Below, piece after piece: positions 45,197-52,939 of a stretch of 64,000 bases of DNA. The DNA is from Herbaspirillum sp. Lineage in GTDB: Bacteria > Pseudomonadota > Gammaproteobacteria > Burkholderiales > Burkholderiaceae_D. How positions within the stretch are numbered: position 1 is the stretch's first letter; each line of letters begins with the position of its first letter. The stretch lies in contig JAQGLY010000031.1 in NCBI GenBank assembly GCA_028292625.1, forward strand, positions 17,106-81,105. The letters run 5' to 3'. The position numbers and the translations under genes were made by a program. The notes below the pieces were generated by a model. The model was not told the origin of the DNA. It was given only the letters and a program-made list of their open reading frames with translations, and did not search any database.

Positions 45197-46096
45197 TTAC
45201 GGCGCATCGGCGTGGGGCGCGCGCATATCCTCAACCGCATGAGAAGGCACCGATGGATCGGCCGCAAACGGATCGGTCGGCAGCCCCCGCTTATGCGCGC
45301 TGGCGCGGTAATGCCGGACGATGATGTCGTAGCCGGCCGCATCAACGCGATTGCCTTTGAGGAACTCATCGATCTGATCGTAGCTGACGCCGAATACTTC
45401 TTCGTCCGGCCGGCACGGCGACAGGCTTTCCAGATCGGCGGTCGGGGTTTTCATGACCAGCCGTTCCGGCGCGCCGAATGCCAACCCCAGTTGCCTGACC
45501 TGTTGCTTGATCAGGCCCGACAGCGGAGCGACGTCGCAGGCGCCGTCGCCGTATTTGGTGAAAAATCCCATCAGCGCTTCGGCGGCGTGATCGGTGCCCA
45601 CCACCAGTCCCTTGACGGCCGAAGCGATGCCGTATTGCACCACCATGCGTTGGCGCGCCTTGATGTTGCCGATCACCAGATCCTGGTGCGCCGGATCGGC
45701 AAATGTCAATCCCGCTTGCTGGAGTCCATTCACGATCGCGTCGGTTGCCGGCTTGATATCGATGGTCATGATCTGGTTCGGATGCAGCAGCGACAGCACT
45801 TGCTGCGCGTCGGCTTCGTCCTGCTGCACGCCGTAGGGCAGGCGCACGGCGATGAAATCGGCCTGACGCCCGCGGCTGCGCACGCGTTCGATCGCATTAT
45901 GCGCAAGGTATCCGGCGACCATCGAATCGACGCCGCCGCTGATGCCGAGAATTAGCGCGCACCGATCGTGGTTGATGACCTGATCGGCCAGAAAGGTGGT
46001 GCGGCGCACGATTTCGGCAGCGCTGTTAAATGCATGCACGACTTTCAGTTCTTGCACGATTTTTAACTGCTCGTCGGGGATCAGGTCGGTTTCCAT
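45197..46096 (-). CDS. nadE: NH3-dependent NAD+ synthetase
   Basis: Amidates deamido-NAD to NAD+ using ammonia and ATP. The ATP-pyrophosphatase loop is ALILGISGGVDSMVAGYLAH near residue 52. Further support comes from RLPYGVQQDEADAQQVL, VVGTDHAAEALMGFFTKYGDGACDVAPLSGL and PTADLESLSPCRPDEEVFGVSYDQIDEFL. No glutaminase domain is present, so it depends on free ammonia. GGAGG at 46104-46108 sits only 1 nt before a first ATG (46102) but 7 nt before a second (46096), which I take as the start (299 aa). Confidence 0.94.
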   Translation of the reverse strand: METDLIPDEQLKIVQELKVVHAFNSAAEIVRRTTFLADQVINHDRCALILGISGGVDSMVAGYLAHNAIERVRSRGRQADFIAVRLPYGVQQDEADAQQVLSLLHPNQIMTIDIKPATDAIVNGLQQAGLTFADPAHQDLVIGNIKARQRMVVQYGIASAVKGLVVGTDHAAEALMGFFTKYGDGACDVAPLSGLIKQQVRQLGLAFGAPERLVMKTPTADLESLSPCRPDEEVFGVSYDQIDEFLKGNRVDAAGYDIIVRHYRASAHKRGLPTDPFAADPSVPSHAVEDMRAPHADAP

Positions 46097-46132
46097 GCAC
46101 ATGCCTCCATGCTGCGATTGTGATGCGGCGCT

Positions 46133-46450
46133 TTATATCAAACCCAGAATGCGCCCGATTTCAGCGACATACGGACTATCCTTCAGGACGGTTCCTTCTA
46201 CGCTGTCGCGCACCGAATGCAGGCTCTCGAGTATCCAGCCTTCCTTGATTTTCGGCGAATTCAAGACATTCTTTAGGGTTTCGATTTCATCGCGCAGATT
46301 TTGTACCTCGGGCGCGCCGGGAGGCGCATTGGCCAGTTCCGCTTCCAGTTCGGCGACCAGCGCGTGGATGCGTTCCAGATTGAAAGGGGGACGGTTTTCG
46401 GCGGATGGGATATCGGAAACCGGCGATCCGGGGGTGCGGTTGCTCAACAT
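46133..46450 (-). CDS. Small hypothetical protein, predicted partly coiled-coil
   Basis: A 105-aa protein not recognised with confidence. ATG 46450 follows AGGAGG at good spacing; an in-frame ATG 30 bp upstream lacks this. The N-terminal about 30 residues are Ser/Pro-rich and disordered-looking. Residues about 32-72 (LERIHALVAELEAELAN...EVQNLRDEIETLKNVLN) have heptad character. The C terminus (SVEGTVLKDSPYVAEIGRILGLI) is hydrophobic/amphipathic. It lies 36 bp upstream of nadE on the same strand, so co-transcription is likely. No signal peptide. Confidence 0.65.
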   Translation of the reverse strand: MLSNRTPGSPVSDIPSAENRPPFNLERIHALVAELEAELANAPPGAPEVQNLRDEIETLKNVLNSPKIKEGWILESLHSVRDSVEGTVLKDSPYVAEIGRILGLI

Positions 46451-46529
46451 AATGGCGCCTCCTATGGTTGATGTTGTCACGTTACCATATTGCCCGGAGG
46501 ACGGTCGGGAAATCGTCCGCGCGTCAAGC

Positions 46530-46562
46530 GTACCGATGGAGACGGTTTGCGCCGCGGTTCAA
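46530..46562 (+). repeat. Left copy of 33-bp direct repeat flanking the ABC operon
   Basis: Matches 49731-49763 at 30 of 33 positions; the shared core is CGGTTTGCGCCGCG. It lies between the hypothetical gene and the amino-acid ABC transporter operon, 94 bp before the first gene of the operon. Confidence 0.8.
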
Positions 46563-46655
46563 TAATGGTATAAATGAAAACAAAAAAAATTGTTGATGTT
46601 TGCGTTGGGTGGCGCCGGCAATATGGGTTTTCTATAAATTTTTATTGGGGAAGAA

Positions 46656-47453
46656 ATGAAATTTTCAAAATTTTTAGCATTGATGTCAGCGGGCATTCTT
46701 GCCGCGACGATCCAAACCGTACATGCGGATGCATTGGCCGATAGCCAGAAATCAGGGGTTCTTCGCATTGCGGTGCCGCAGGATTACGCGCCTTATGGTT
46801 CGGTCAATTCCGACTTGCAGTTGCAAGGTCTGGATATCGACATCGCCAATCTGGTCGCCAAGCAATTAGGCCTGAAAGCAGTGCTTGTGCCAGTCACCAG
46901 CGCCAATCGCATCGCGTATTTGCAGACACACAAGGTCGATCTCGTGATTTCCACGCTGGGTAGGAATGCCGAGCGTGAAAAGGTCATCAGCTTCTCCCAA
47001 CCCTACGCACCTTACAACAACAGCTTATTCGGTGCGGCGGACATCAAGGTCACGAAGCCGGCCGATATGGAAAATCAAACCGTTGGCGTGGCCCGGGGCA
47101 CTTTTGAGGATATTCTTCTCACCAATACCGTGCCCAAGAGCACGGTCATCAAGCGTTATGAAGACAACAATACCCTGATTTCAGCCTACGTCTCGGGACA
47201 AGTGCGTTTGATCGGCGTGGCGGACTTTGTCGCCATTACGCTGGGCGAAAAAAACCCGGCGCACAAGCCCGTCATGAAATATGTCATTCAGGAATCGAGC
47301 TGTTCAATCGGCCTCAACAAGGACGAATCAGCGTTGTTGACGAAAGTCAATGAGGTACTGACCAAGGCCAAAAAATCGGGTGAGCTAAGCGCCATCTCCA
47401 AGAAGTGGCTGAACGTGCCGCTTCCCGAGAAGTTGGCCACTACCTTCGAGTGA
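46656..47453 (+). CDS. Polar amino-acid ABC transporter substrate-binding protein (family 3)
   Basis: A 265-aa periplasmic binding protein. The signal peptide runs MKFSKFLALMSAGILAATIQTVHA. SBP_bac_3 features are SGVLRIAVPQDYAPYGSVNSDLQLQGLDIDIANLVAKQLG, LVPVTSANRIAYLQTHKVDLVIST and GVARGTFEDILL. The ligand is probably a polar or charged amino acid. A GGGGAAG ribosome-binding site is present. First gene of a complete SBP-permease-permease-ATPase set; the local sequence looks more AT-rich than its neighbours. Confidence 0.92.
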   Translation: MKFSKFLALMSAGILAATIQTVHADALADSQKSGVLRIAVPQDYAPYGSVNSDLQLQGLDIDIANLVAKQLGLKAVLVPVTSANRIAYLQTHKVDLVISTLGRNAEREKVISFSQPYAPYNNSLFGAADIKVTKPADMENQTVGVARGTFEDILLTNTVPKSTVIKRYEDNNTLISAYVSGQVRLIGVADFVAITLGEKNPAHKPVMKYVIQESSCSIGLNKDESALLTKVNEVLTKAKKSGELSAISKKWLNVPLPEKLATTFE

Positions 47454-47507
47454 CACGATTCCATGGATCGGATTTGCAAGTCTGATTGACCGGCCGCTGG
47501 ATAAGAC

Positions 47508-47540
47508 GCCCGATTGCATGTATGCAATTCGGGCTTTTTT
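47508..47540 (+). terminator. Terminator-like hairpin inside the ABC operon
   Basis: GCCCGATTGCAT (47508-47519) pairs with ATGCAATTCGGGC (47522-47534) with one bulged base and a 2-nt centre, then six T residues (47535-47540). Placed between the binding-protein gene and the first permease, it would let the binding protein be made in excess. Confidence 0.75.
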
Positions 47541-47638
47541 ATTTGCCGGGATACCAGGGGCTCGCATGCCCGGGCATGGTATGTGCTTATGGAAAAAGAA
47601 CACAATTTATCTTCATGCATTGGCATAACGGGAGGGCG

Positions 47639-48343
47639 ATGGCCTATCAGTTCGCTTTATTGGCGCCATTTGATTACACGGACGTTCTAGTCAAAGGCGC
47701 CATCGTGACCACCGAGCTCATTGCCATCGGCGGGGGCATGGGCACCGCCGTCGGCATCCTGGGGGCTTGGGCAAGAACACAAGGACCTGCATGGCTCAAG
47801 CCCTTCGTCAGCGCCTATGTGGAATTAATTCGGAATACACCATTTCTGATCCAGCTGTTTTTCATTTTTTTCGGTTTGCCCAGTGTCGGGATTCATGTCT
47901 CCGAAATGCAGGCGGCGGTTCTGGCGATGGTGATCAATTTAGGTGCATACAGCACGGAAATCATCCGGGCCGGCGTCGCCGCAGTTTCTCGCGGCCAGAT
48001 CGAAGCGGGGCTGAGCTTGGCGATGACGCGGGTACAGATATTTCGCCATATCATCCTGCGCCCCGCGTTGCAGAAAATCTGGCCTGCTTTATCGAGTCAG
48101 ATTGTCATCGTGATGCTGGGTTCGGCGGTCTGCTCCCAGATTGCCGTGGAAGAATTGTCCTTCGCCGCCAACTTTATTCAAGGCCGCAATTTCCGCGCAT
48201 TCGAAGCGTATTTGGTTGTCACCGTGGTCTATTTGGCGATGGCGATCGTGCTGCGTCAGATACTGAAATTGATCGGAAAGCGCTTCGTGACCAATCGCAA
48301 CGGCAAGATAAGCGTGATCAGCGTCGGCGGGGGCGTGGCATGA
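47639..48343 (+). CDS. Amino-acid ABC transporter permease 1 (HisM/GlnP type)
   Basis: A 234-aa inner-membrane permease. The start at ATG 47639 (MAYQFALLAPFDYTDVLVKG) has GGGAGGG just upstream, although spacing is short; ATG 47615 is the alternative. About five membrane segments. The EAA loop conserved in this family appears as GQIEAGLSLAMTRVQIFRHIILRPALQKIWPAL (about 125-160). ELIRNTPFLIQLFFIFFGLP is the typical N-terminal stretch. Its stop overlaps the ATG of permease 2. Confidence 0.92.
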   Translation: MAYQFALLAPFDYTDVLVKGAIVTTELIAIGGGMGTAVGILGAWARTQGPAWLKPFVSAYVELIRNTPFLIQLFFIFFGLPSVGIHVSEMQAAVLAMVINLGAYSTEIIRAGVAAVSRGQIEAGLSLAMTRVQIFRHIILRPALQKIWPALSSQIVIVMLGSAVCSQIAVEELSFAANFIQGRNFRAFEAYLVVTVVYLAMAIVLRQILKLIGKRFVTNRNGKISVISVGGGVA

Positions 48344-48996
48344 ACGGCTTTACGCTGTGGGATATCGTGCGCAACTTGCTGCTGGCGGTGCGCTGGACGG
48401 TGCTGATGTCGCTGGTCTCGTTCCTGTTGGGCGGTACGCTTGGCATCATGCTCCTGTTCCTTCGTACATCGAGGAACAGGGCGTTGCGTGAAATCACGAA
48501 GGTCTACATCGAAATTTTTCAAGGTACGCCGCTGCTCATGCAGCTATTCATGGTCTTTTTCGGTCTCGCATTATTTGGAATTGAAGTGCCGGCATGGCTG
48601 GCGGCCGGTTTGACGCTTACTTTGTGGAGCGCTTCCTATCTGACCGAAATCTGGCGCGGCTGCGTAGAGGCGATTCCCACAGGTCAGTGGGAAGCCTCTT
48701 CTTGTCTGGCCATGAGTTATGTGCAGCAGATGCAACATATTGTGCTGCCCCAGGCCTTGCGCATCGCAATTCCGCCCACCGTCGGTTTCGGCGTGCAAAT
48801 CATTAAAGGCACGGCCGTCACGTCCATTATCGGTTTCGTCGAATTGTCCAAAGCCGGCAGCGCGATTACAAACGCAACGTTTCAACCCTTCCTTGTCTAT
48901 GGGACCGTTGGCTTGATGTATTTTGCGTTGTGCTGGCCTTTGTCCAAATACAGCCAATCCCTGGAAAGGAAATTCAATGCCGCTCATCGCCATTGA
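48340..48996 (+). CDS. Amino-acid ABC transporter permease 2
   Basis: A 218-aa inner-membrane permease starting at ATG 48340 (MNGFTLWDIVRNLLLAVRWT), overlapping permease 1 by 4 bp. Longer frames upstream lie out of register inside permease 1. The family stretch is YIEIFQGTPLLMQLFMVFFGLALFG; the EAA loop is GQWEASSCLAMSYVQQMQHIVLPQALRIAIPPTVG. It forms the heteromeric channel with permease 1 and overlaps the ATPase gene by 20 bp. Confidence 0.93.
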   Translation: MNGFTLWDIVRNLLLAVRWTVLMSLVSFLLGGTLGIMLLFLRTSRNRALREITKVYIEIFQGTPLLMQLFMVFFGLALFGIEVPAWLAAGLTLTLWSASYLTEIWRGCVEAIPTGQWEASSCLAMSYVQQMQHIVLPQALRIAIPPTVGFGVQIIKGTAVTSIIGFVELSKAGSAITNATFQPFLVYGTVGLMYFALCWPLSKYSQSLERKFNAAHRH

Positions 48997-49708
48997 GAAC
49001 GTCAAAAAAAGCTTCGGCGATAATGAGGTCTTGAAAGGCATCAACCTTACCGTCGAAGCAGGCGAAGTGATCGCGATCATAGGCAAGAGCGGCTCCGGGA
49101 AAAGCACCTTGCTGCGCTGTATCAACGGCCTGGAAAGCATCGATGAAGGATCGATCAGCGTGGCGGACGCGCATCTCGGCGCCAGCGAACCGGAACTGCG
49201 CAAACTGCGTTTACGCGTCGGCATGATCTTCCAGCAATTCAATCTGTTTCCGCACTTGAGCGTAGGGCGCAATGTGATGATCTCGCCGATCGTCGTTAAA
49301 GGCGCCAAGGAAAATACGGCGCGCGAACTGGCGCAGCAGAACTTGGCGCGCGTCGGGTTGGCGGAGAAATTCGACAGTTTCCCGGATCAGCTATCCGGCG
49401 GCCAACAGCAACGCGTTGCGATTGCCCGCGCGTTGAGCATGCAGCCGCAAGCCCTGCTATGCGACGAGATTACCTCCGCACTGGATCCGGAGCTGGTCAA
49501 TGAAGTATTGAGCGTGGTTCGCAGTCTGGCCAACGAAGGGATGACGCTATTGATGGTGACGCATGAGATGCGTTTTGCGCGCGAAGTATGCGACCGCGTG
49601 GTCTTCATGCATCAGGGCAAGGTGCATGAGATCGGCGCTCCAGAGGATATATTTTCAAAACCGAAAACGCCTGAACTAAAACAATTCCTGGGAATGGTTG
49701 AGGTTTAA
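48977..49708 (+). CDS. Amino-acid ABC transporter ATP-binding protein (GlnQ/HisP type)
   Basis: A 243-aa ATPase. The start at ATG 48977 (MPLIAIENVKKSFGDNEVLKG) follows AAAGGA. Walker A is GKSGSGKST, Q-loop MIFQQFNLFPH, signature LSGGQQQR, Walker B LLCDEITSALDP, H-loop LLMVTHEM. RVVFMHQGKVHEIGAPEDIFSKPKTPEL is the typical PAAT tail. It completes a self-contained uptake system. The operon's right boundary is the second 33-bp repeat, 22 bp after the stop. Confidence 0.95.
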   Translation: MPLIAIENVKKSFGDNEVLKGINLTVEAGEVIAIIGKSGSGKSTLLRCINGLESIDEGSISVADAHLGASEPELRKLRLRVGMIFQQFNLFPHLSVGRNVMISPIVVKGAKENTARELAQQNLARVGLAEKFDSFPDQLSGGQQQRVAIARALSMQPQALLCDEITSALDPELVNEVLSVVRSLANEGMTLLMVTHEMRFAREVCDRVVFMHQGKVHEIGAPEDIFSKPKTPELKQFLGMVEV

Positions 49709-49730
49709 CCGGATTGTCGGCCAATCAGGG

Positions 49731-49763
49731 GTGCCGATGGATACGGTTTGCGCCGCGCTTCAA
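49731..49763 (+). repeat. Right copy of 33-bp direct repeat, overlapping the dnaE2 3' end
   Basis: Matches 46530-46562 at 30 of 33 positions. It includes the dnaE2 stop codon (complement at 49760-49762), so the left copy looks like a duplicated 3' end of that gene. Confidence 0.8.
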
Positions 49764-52700
49764 AAGAAATCCCGGCTGTGCGGCGTCAGCCGGCCCAGCA
49801 GATGCGACAAATCCACCAGTCGCTTGGCCACTAGATGCCTGACCTCATCCTTGCATTGCCAGATGCCGTATACGCCGAGCAGGGTCGCGCCCAATACTTC
49901 GCGGCGCTGCCGGTCGACCAGCGCCGGCCAGACGATGACATTGGTGGCGCCGGTTTCATCTTCTATCGTCAAAAACAGCACGCCCTTGGCGGTCGGCGGC
50001 CGCTGGCGCATGGTGACCAGGCCGCAGCCGCGCGCGAATTGGCCGTCGCCGCAGGCGTTGAGCAGCTCCGCCGGCAAAAAGCGTTGCGCATGCAGCCGCG
50101 CTCTGAGCAAGGCCACCGGATGCCGATTCAGCGTCAGGCCGACGCTGCGGTAATCGCCGAGGATGTCGTCGCCTTCGGAAGGCGCGCTCAGCGACGGCCG
50201 GGTTTCCGCGATGGTCGCCGGCCGCAGCAAATCCTTGTCCGGCGCCGCGCCGACGGCTTGCCACAGCGCCTGATGCCGGTCGCCGGCCAGCGGCGCCAGC
50301 GCATTGGCCGCCGCCAGCACTTGCAGATCGTGCCGCTCCAGTTGCGCCCGGCGCGCCAGATCGTCGACGTCGGCAAACGGCGCCGCGGCGCGCGCCGCTT
50401 CTATGCGCGCCGCCGCGTCGCTGCGCATGCCTTTCACCAGGGACATGCCCAGCCGCACCGCGGGGCGCTGGCCGGCGTCGTGATCGTTGTCCAGCAGTTT
50501 GGCTTCCCAGCCGCTATGCTCGATATCGACCGGCAACACCGCCACGCCATGGCGCCTGGCGTCCTGCACCAGCTGCGACGATGAGTAAAATCCCAGCGGC
50601 TGGCTATTGAGCATCGCGCACAGGAATGCCTCCGGCTCGTGGCATTTCAACCAGCTGCTGGCGTAGACCAGCAACGCAAAACTGGCGGCGTGGCTTTCCG
50701 GGAAGCCGTATTCGCCGAAGCCCTTCATCTGCTCGAAAATGCGCTTGGCGAACTCTTCCGTATAGCCGTTGCCTTTCATGGTTTCGATAATGCGTTCGCG
50801 ATAGTGTTCCAGCCCGCCCTTGCGCTTCCATGCGGCCATCGCACGCCGCAGGCCGTCGGCTTCGCCCGGCGTGAAATCGGCGCCGATGATCGCTACCTGC
50901 ATTACCTGTTCCTGGAAAATCGGCACGCCCAGCGTGCGCTCCAGGGCTTGCCGCATGCCCGGCGGACAGTCGATCGCTTCCTGACCCTGGCGGCGGCGCA
51001 GGAACGGATGCACCATGCCGCCCTGGATCGGGCCGGGCCGCACGATCGCCACCTGAATCACCAGATCGTAATAACAGCGCGGTCTCAGGCGTGGCAGCAT
51101 GCTCATTTGCGCGCGCGATTCGATCTGGAACACGCCGACGGTATCGGCTTTGCAGATCATGTCGTAGGTGGCCTCGTCGCCTTGCGGGATGTCGCCGATT
51201 TCAAACGGGCGATTGCGTCGCCGGCCGACCAGATCCAGCGCACGCCGCAGCGCCGACAGCATGCCCAGCGCCAGTACATCGACCTTGAGCAGGTTCAGCG
51301 ATTCCAGATCGTCCTTGTCCCATTGGATGACGGAGCGGTCTTCCATGGCGGCGTTTTCGATCGGCACCAGGCGCGCCAGATTGTCGCGGGCGATGACAAA
51401 GCCGCCGGTATGCTGCGACAAGTGGCGCGGAAAGCCGAGTAATCGGCTGGCCAGCGCGGCCCACAGCCGGGTCAGCGGACTGTCCGTATCCAGGCCGCTT
51501 TCGCGAAAGCGCTCCAGCAGATCCTGCTGGTTGTCGAACCAGTGCTGCGAGCGCGCCACCCGGTCGATCAGTTCGCTGTCGACACCCAACGCCTTGCCGG
51601 CTTCGCGCAAGGCGCCGCGCGGCCGGTAAGTGTGCACGGCGGCGGCCAGCGCGGCGCGCTTGCGGCCGTATTTGCGATAGATGTACTGGATCACTTCTTC
51701 GCGCCGCTGATGTTCGAAATCGACATCGATATCGGGCGGCTCGCCGCGCTCCTTGCTGATGAAGCGTTCGAACAGCAGATTGCTGCAGGACGGATCGACT
51801 TCTGTCACGCCCAGGCAATAGCAGACCGCCGAATTGGCCGCCGAGCCGCGTCCCTGGCACAGAATGCCTTGCGAGCGGGCGAAGCGCACGATGTCGTAGA
51901 CGGTCAGAAAAAACGGCTCGTATTCCATCTCGCCGATCAGCTTCAGTTCGTACCCGATCTGTTTCAGCACGGCCGGCGGCACGCCCAGCGGATAGCGCGC
52001 GCGCGCCCCCAGTTCGGCCTGCTGGCGCAGATAGGACGCCGGCGTGAAACCGGGCGGCACCAGTTCTTCCGGATATTCGTACCTCAGGCTGTCCAGTGAG
52101 AAATCGCACATGCCGGCGATGCGGACGGTTTCGGCCAGCGCTGCCGCCGGATACAGATTGGCCAGCCGCAGCCGCGAGCGCAGATGCTGCTCGGCGTTCG
52201 GCGCCAGCGCATAACCGCAGCGCGAGATCGGTGTTTTGAGGCGGATCGCGGTCAGCGTATCCTGTAGCGGCTTGCGGCTGCGCACGTGCATGCAGACCTG
52301 GCCGGTGGCGACGACCGGCAGCCGGTGACGGGCGGCGATGTGTTCGATGGCGCGGCGGTGCGGTTCATCCAGCGCGCGATGCAGCAGCGTCAGCGAGATC
52401 CAGCTGCGCTGTGTCGAAAAGGTGTCGGCGATCCATGCCGCCTGCCGTTCCAGCCGTTCGACCGTAGCCGGATAATCCGGCGTGAAAATAATCAGGCAGT
52501 CGGGCAATCCGCGCAGATGCCGGTAAGCGGCGTCCGGCGCGGCCAGATCGTCGGCGCTCAGCCAGTATTCGCCTTTGACGGCGTTGCGGGTGCGGCCCAG
52601 CGTGATGAGCTCGGACAGATTGCCGTAGCCTTCGCGGTTTTGCGCCAGCGCGATGAACGATAAGGAGGATAGCGCCGGGTCGGCGGCAGGGCCGGACAAT

Positions 52701-52939
52701 TTGAAATGGCTGCCGATGAGCAGCGGCAGCCCCGCCTTTTTGGCGGCATTGTGCGCACGCACCACGCCGGCCAGCGAGCATTCGTCGGTGATCGCCAATG
52801 CGCGGTAAGCCAATTGCTGCGCACGCGCGACCAGTTCCTCGGCATGCGAAGCGCCGTGCAGGAAGCTGAAATTGCTCATACAGAAGAGTTCCGCATAATC
52901 TGGCAGAACCGCGGGCAGAACCGGGGCGGGCGTATCCAT
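49760..52939 (-). CDS. dnaE2: Error-prone DNA polymerase III alpha subunit DnaE2 (ImuC)
   Basis: Translesion/mutagenic polymerase of the SOS imuA-imuB-dnaE2 cassette. At 1059 aa it is typical (shorter than replicative DnaE). It has an N-terminal PHP domain (about 15-240: SNFSFLHGASHAEELVARA, ALAITDECSLAGVVRAH), then the C-family polymerase core with catalytic GEPPDIDVDFEHQRREEV near residue 400 and GFGEYGFPESHAASFALLVYAS. Tandem HhH and an OB-fold end the protein (LTIEDETGATNVIVWPAL). It abuts imuB with no gap. Its 3' end carries the 33-bp repeat. Confidence 0.95.
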   Translation of the reverse strand: MDTPAPVLPAVLPDYAELFCMSNFSFLHGASHAEELVARAQQLAYRALAITDECSLAGVVRAHNAAKKAGLPLLIGSHFKLSGPAADPALSSLSFIALAQNREGYGNLSELITLGRTRNAVKGEYWLSADDLAAPDAAYRHLRGLPDCLIIFTPDYPATVERLERQAAWIADTFSTQRSWISLTLLHRALDEPHRRAIEHIAARHRLPVVATGQVCMHVRSRKPLQDTLTAIRLKTPISRCGYALAPNAEQHLRSRLRLANLYPAAALAETVRIAGMCDFSLDSLRYEYPEELVPPGFTPASYLRQQAELGARARYPLGVPPAVLKQIGYELKLIGEMEYEPFFLTVYDIVRFARSQGILCQGRGSAANSAVCYCLGVTEVDPSCSNLLFERFISKERGEPPDIDVDFEHQRREEVIQYIYRKYGRKRAALAAAVHTYRPRGALREAGKALGVDSELIDRVARSQHWFDNQQDLLERFRESGLDTDSPLTRLWAALASRLLGFPRHLSQHTGGFVIARDNLARLVPIENAAMEDRSVIQWDKDDLESLNLLKVDVLALGMLSALRRALDLVGRRRNRPFEIGDIPQGDEATYDMICKADTVGVFQIESRAQMSMLPRLRPRCYYDLVIQVAIVRPGPIQGGMVHPFLRRRQGQEAIDCPPGMRQALERTLGVPIFQEQVMQVAIIGADFTPGEADGLRRAMAAWKRKGGLEHYRERIIETMKGNGYTEEFAKRIFEQMKGFGEYGFPESHAASFALLVYASSWLKCHEPEAFLCAMLNSQPLGFYSSSQLVQDARRHGVAVLPVDIEHSGWEAKLLDNDHDAGQRPAVRLGMSLVKGMRSDAAARIEAARAAAPFADVDDLARRAQLERHDLQVLAAANALAPLAGDRHQALWQAVGAAPDKDLLRPATIAETRPSLSAPSEGDDILGDYRSVGLTLNRHPVALLRARLHAQRFLPAELLNACGDGQFARGCGLVTMRQRPPTAKGVLFLTIEDETGATNVIVWPALVDRQRREVLGATLLGVYGIWQCKDEVRHLVAKRLVDLSHLLGRLTPHSRDFF

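Noticed and set aside
46530..49763. Insertion sequence or transposon around the ABC operon
   Set aside because: No transposase, integrase or terminal inverted repeats were found; the flanking repeat is direct and 33 bp, too long for a usual target-site duplication. Kept only as a candidate cassette boundary.
49731..49763. Short peptide shared by both 33-bp repeats (VPMxTVCAA) as a coding relic
   Set aside because: Neither copy lies in a frame with a ribosome-binding site or recognisable gene; DNA-level identity explains the shared translation.
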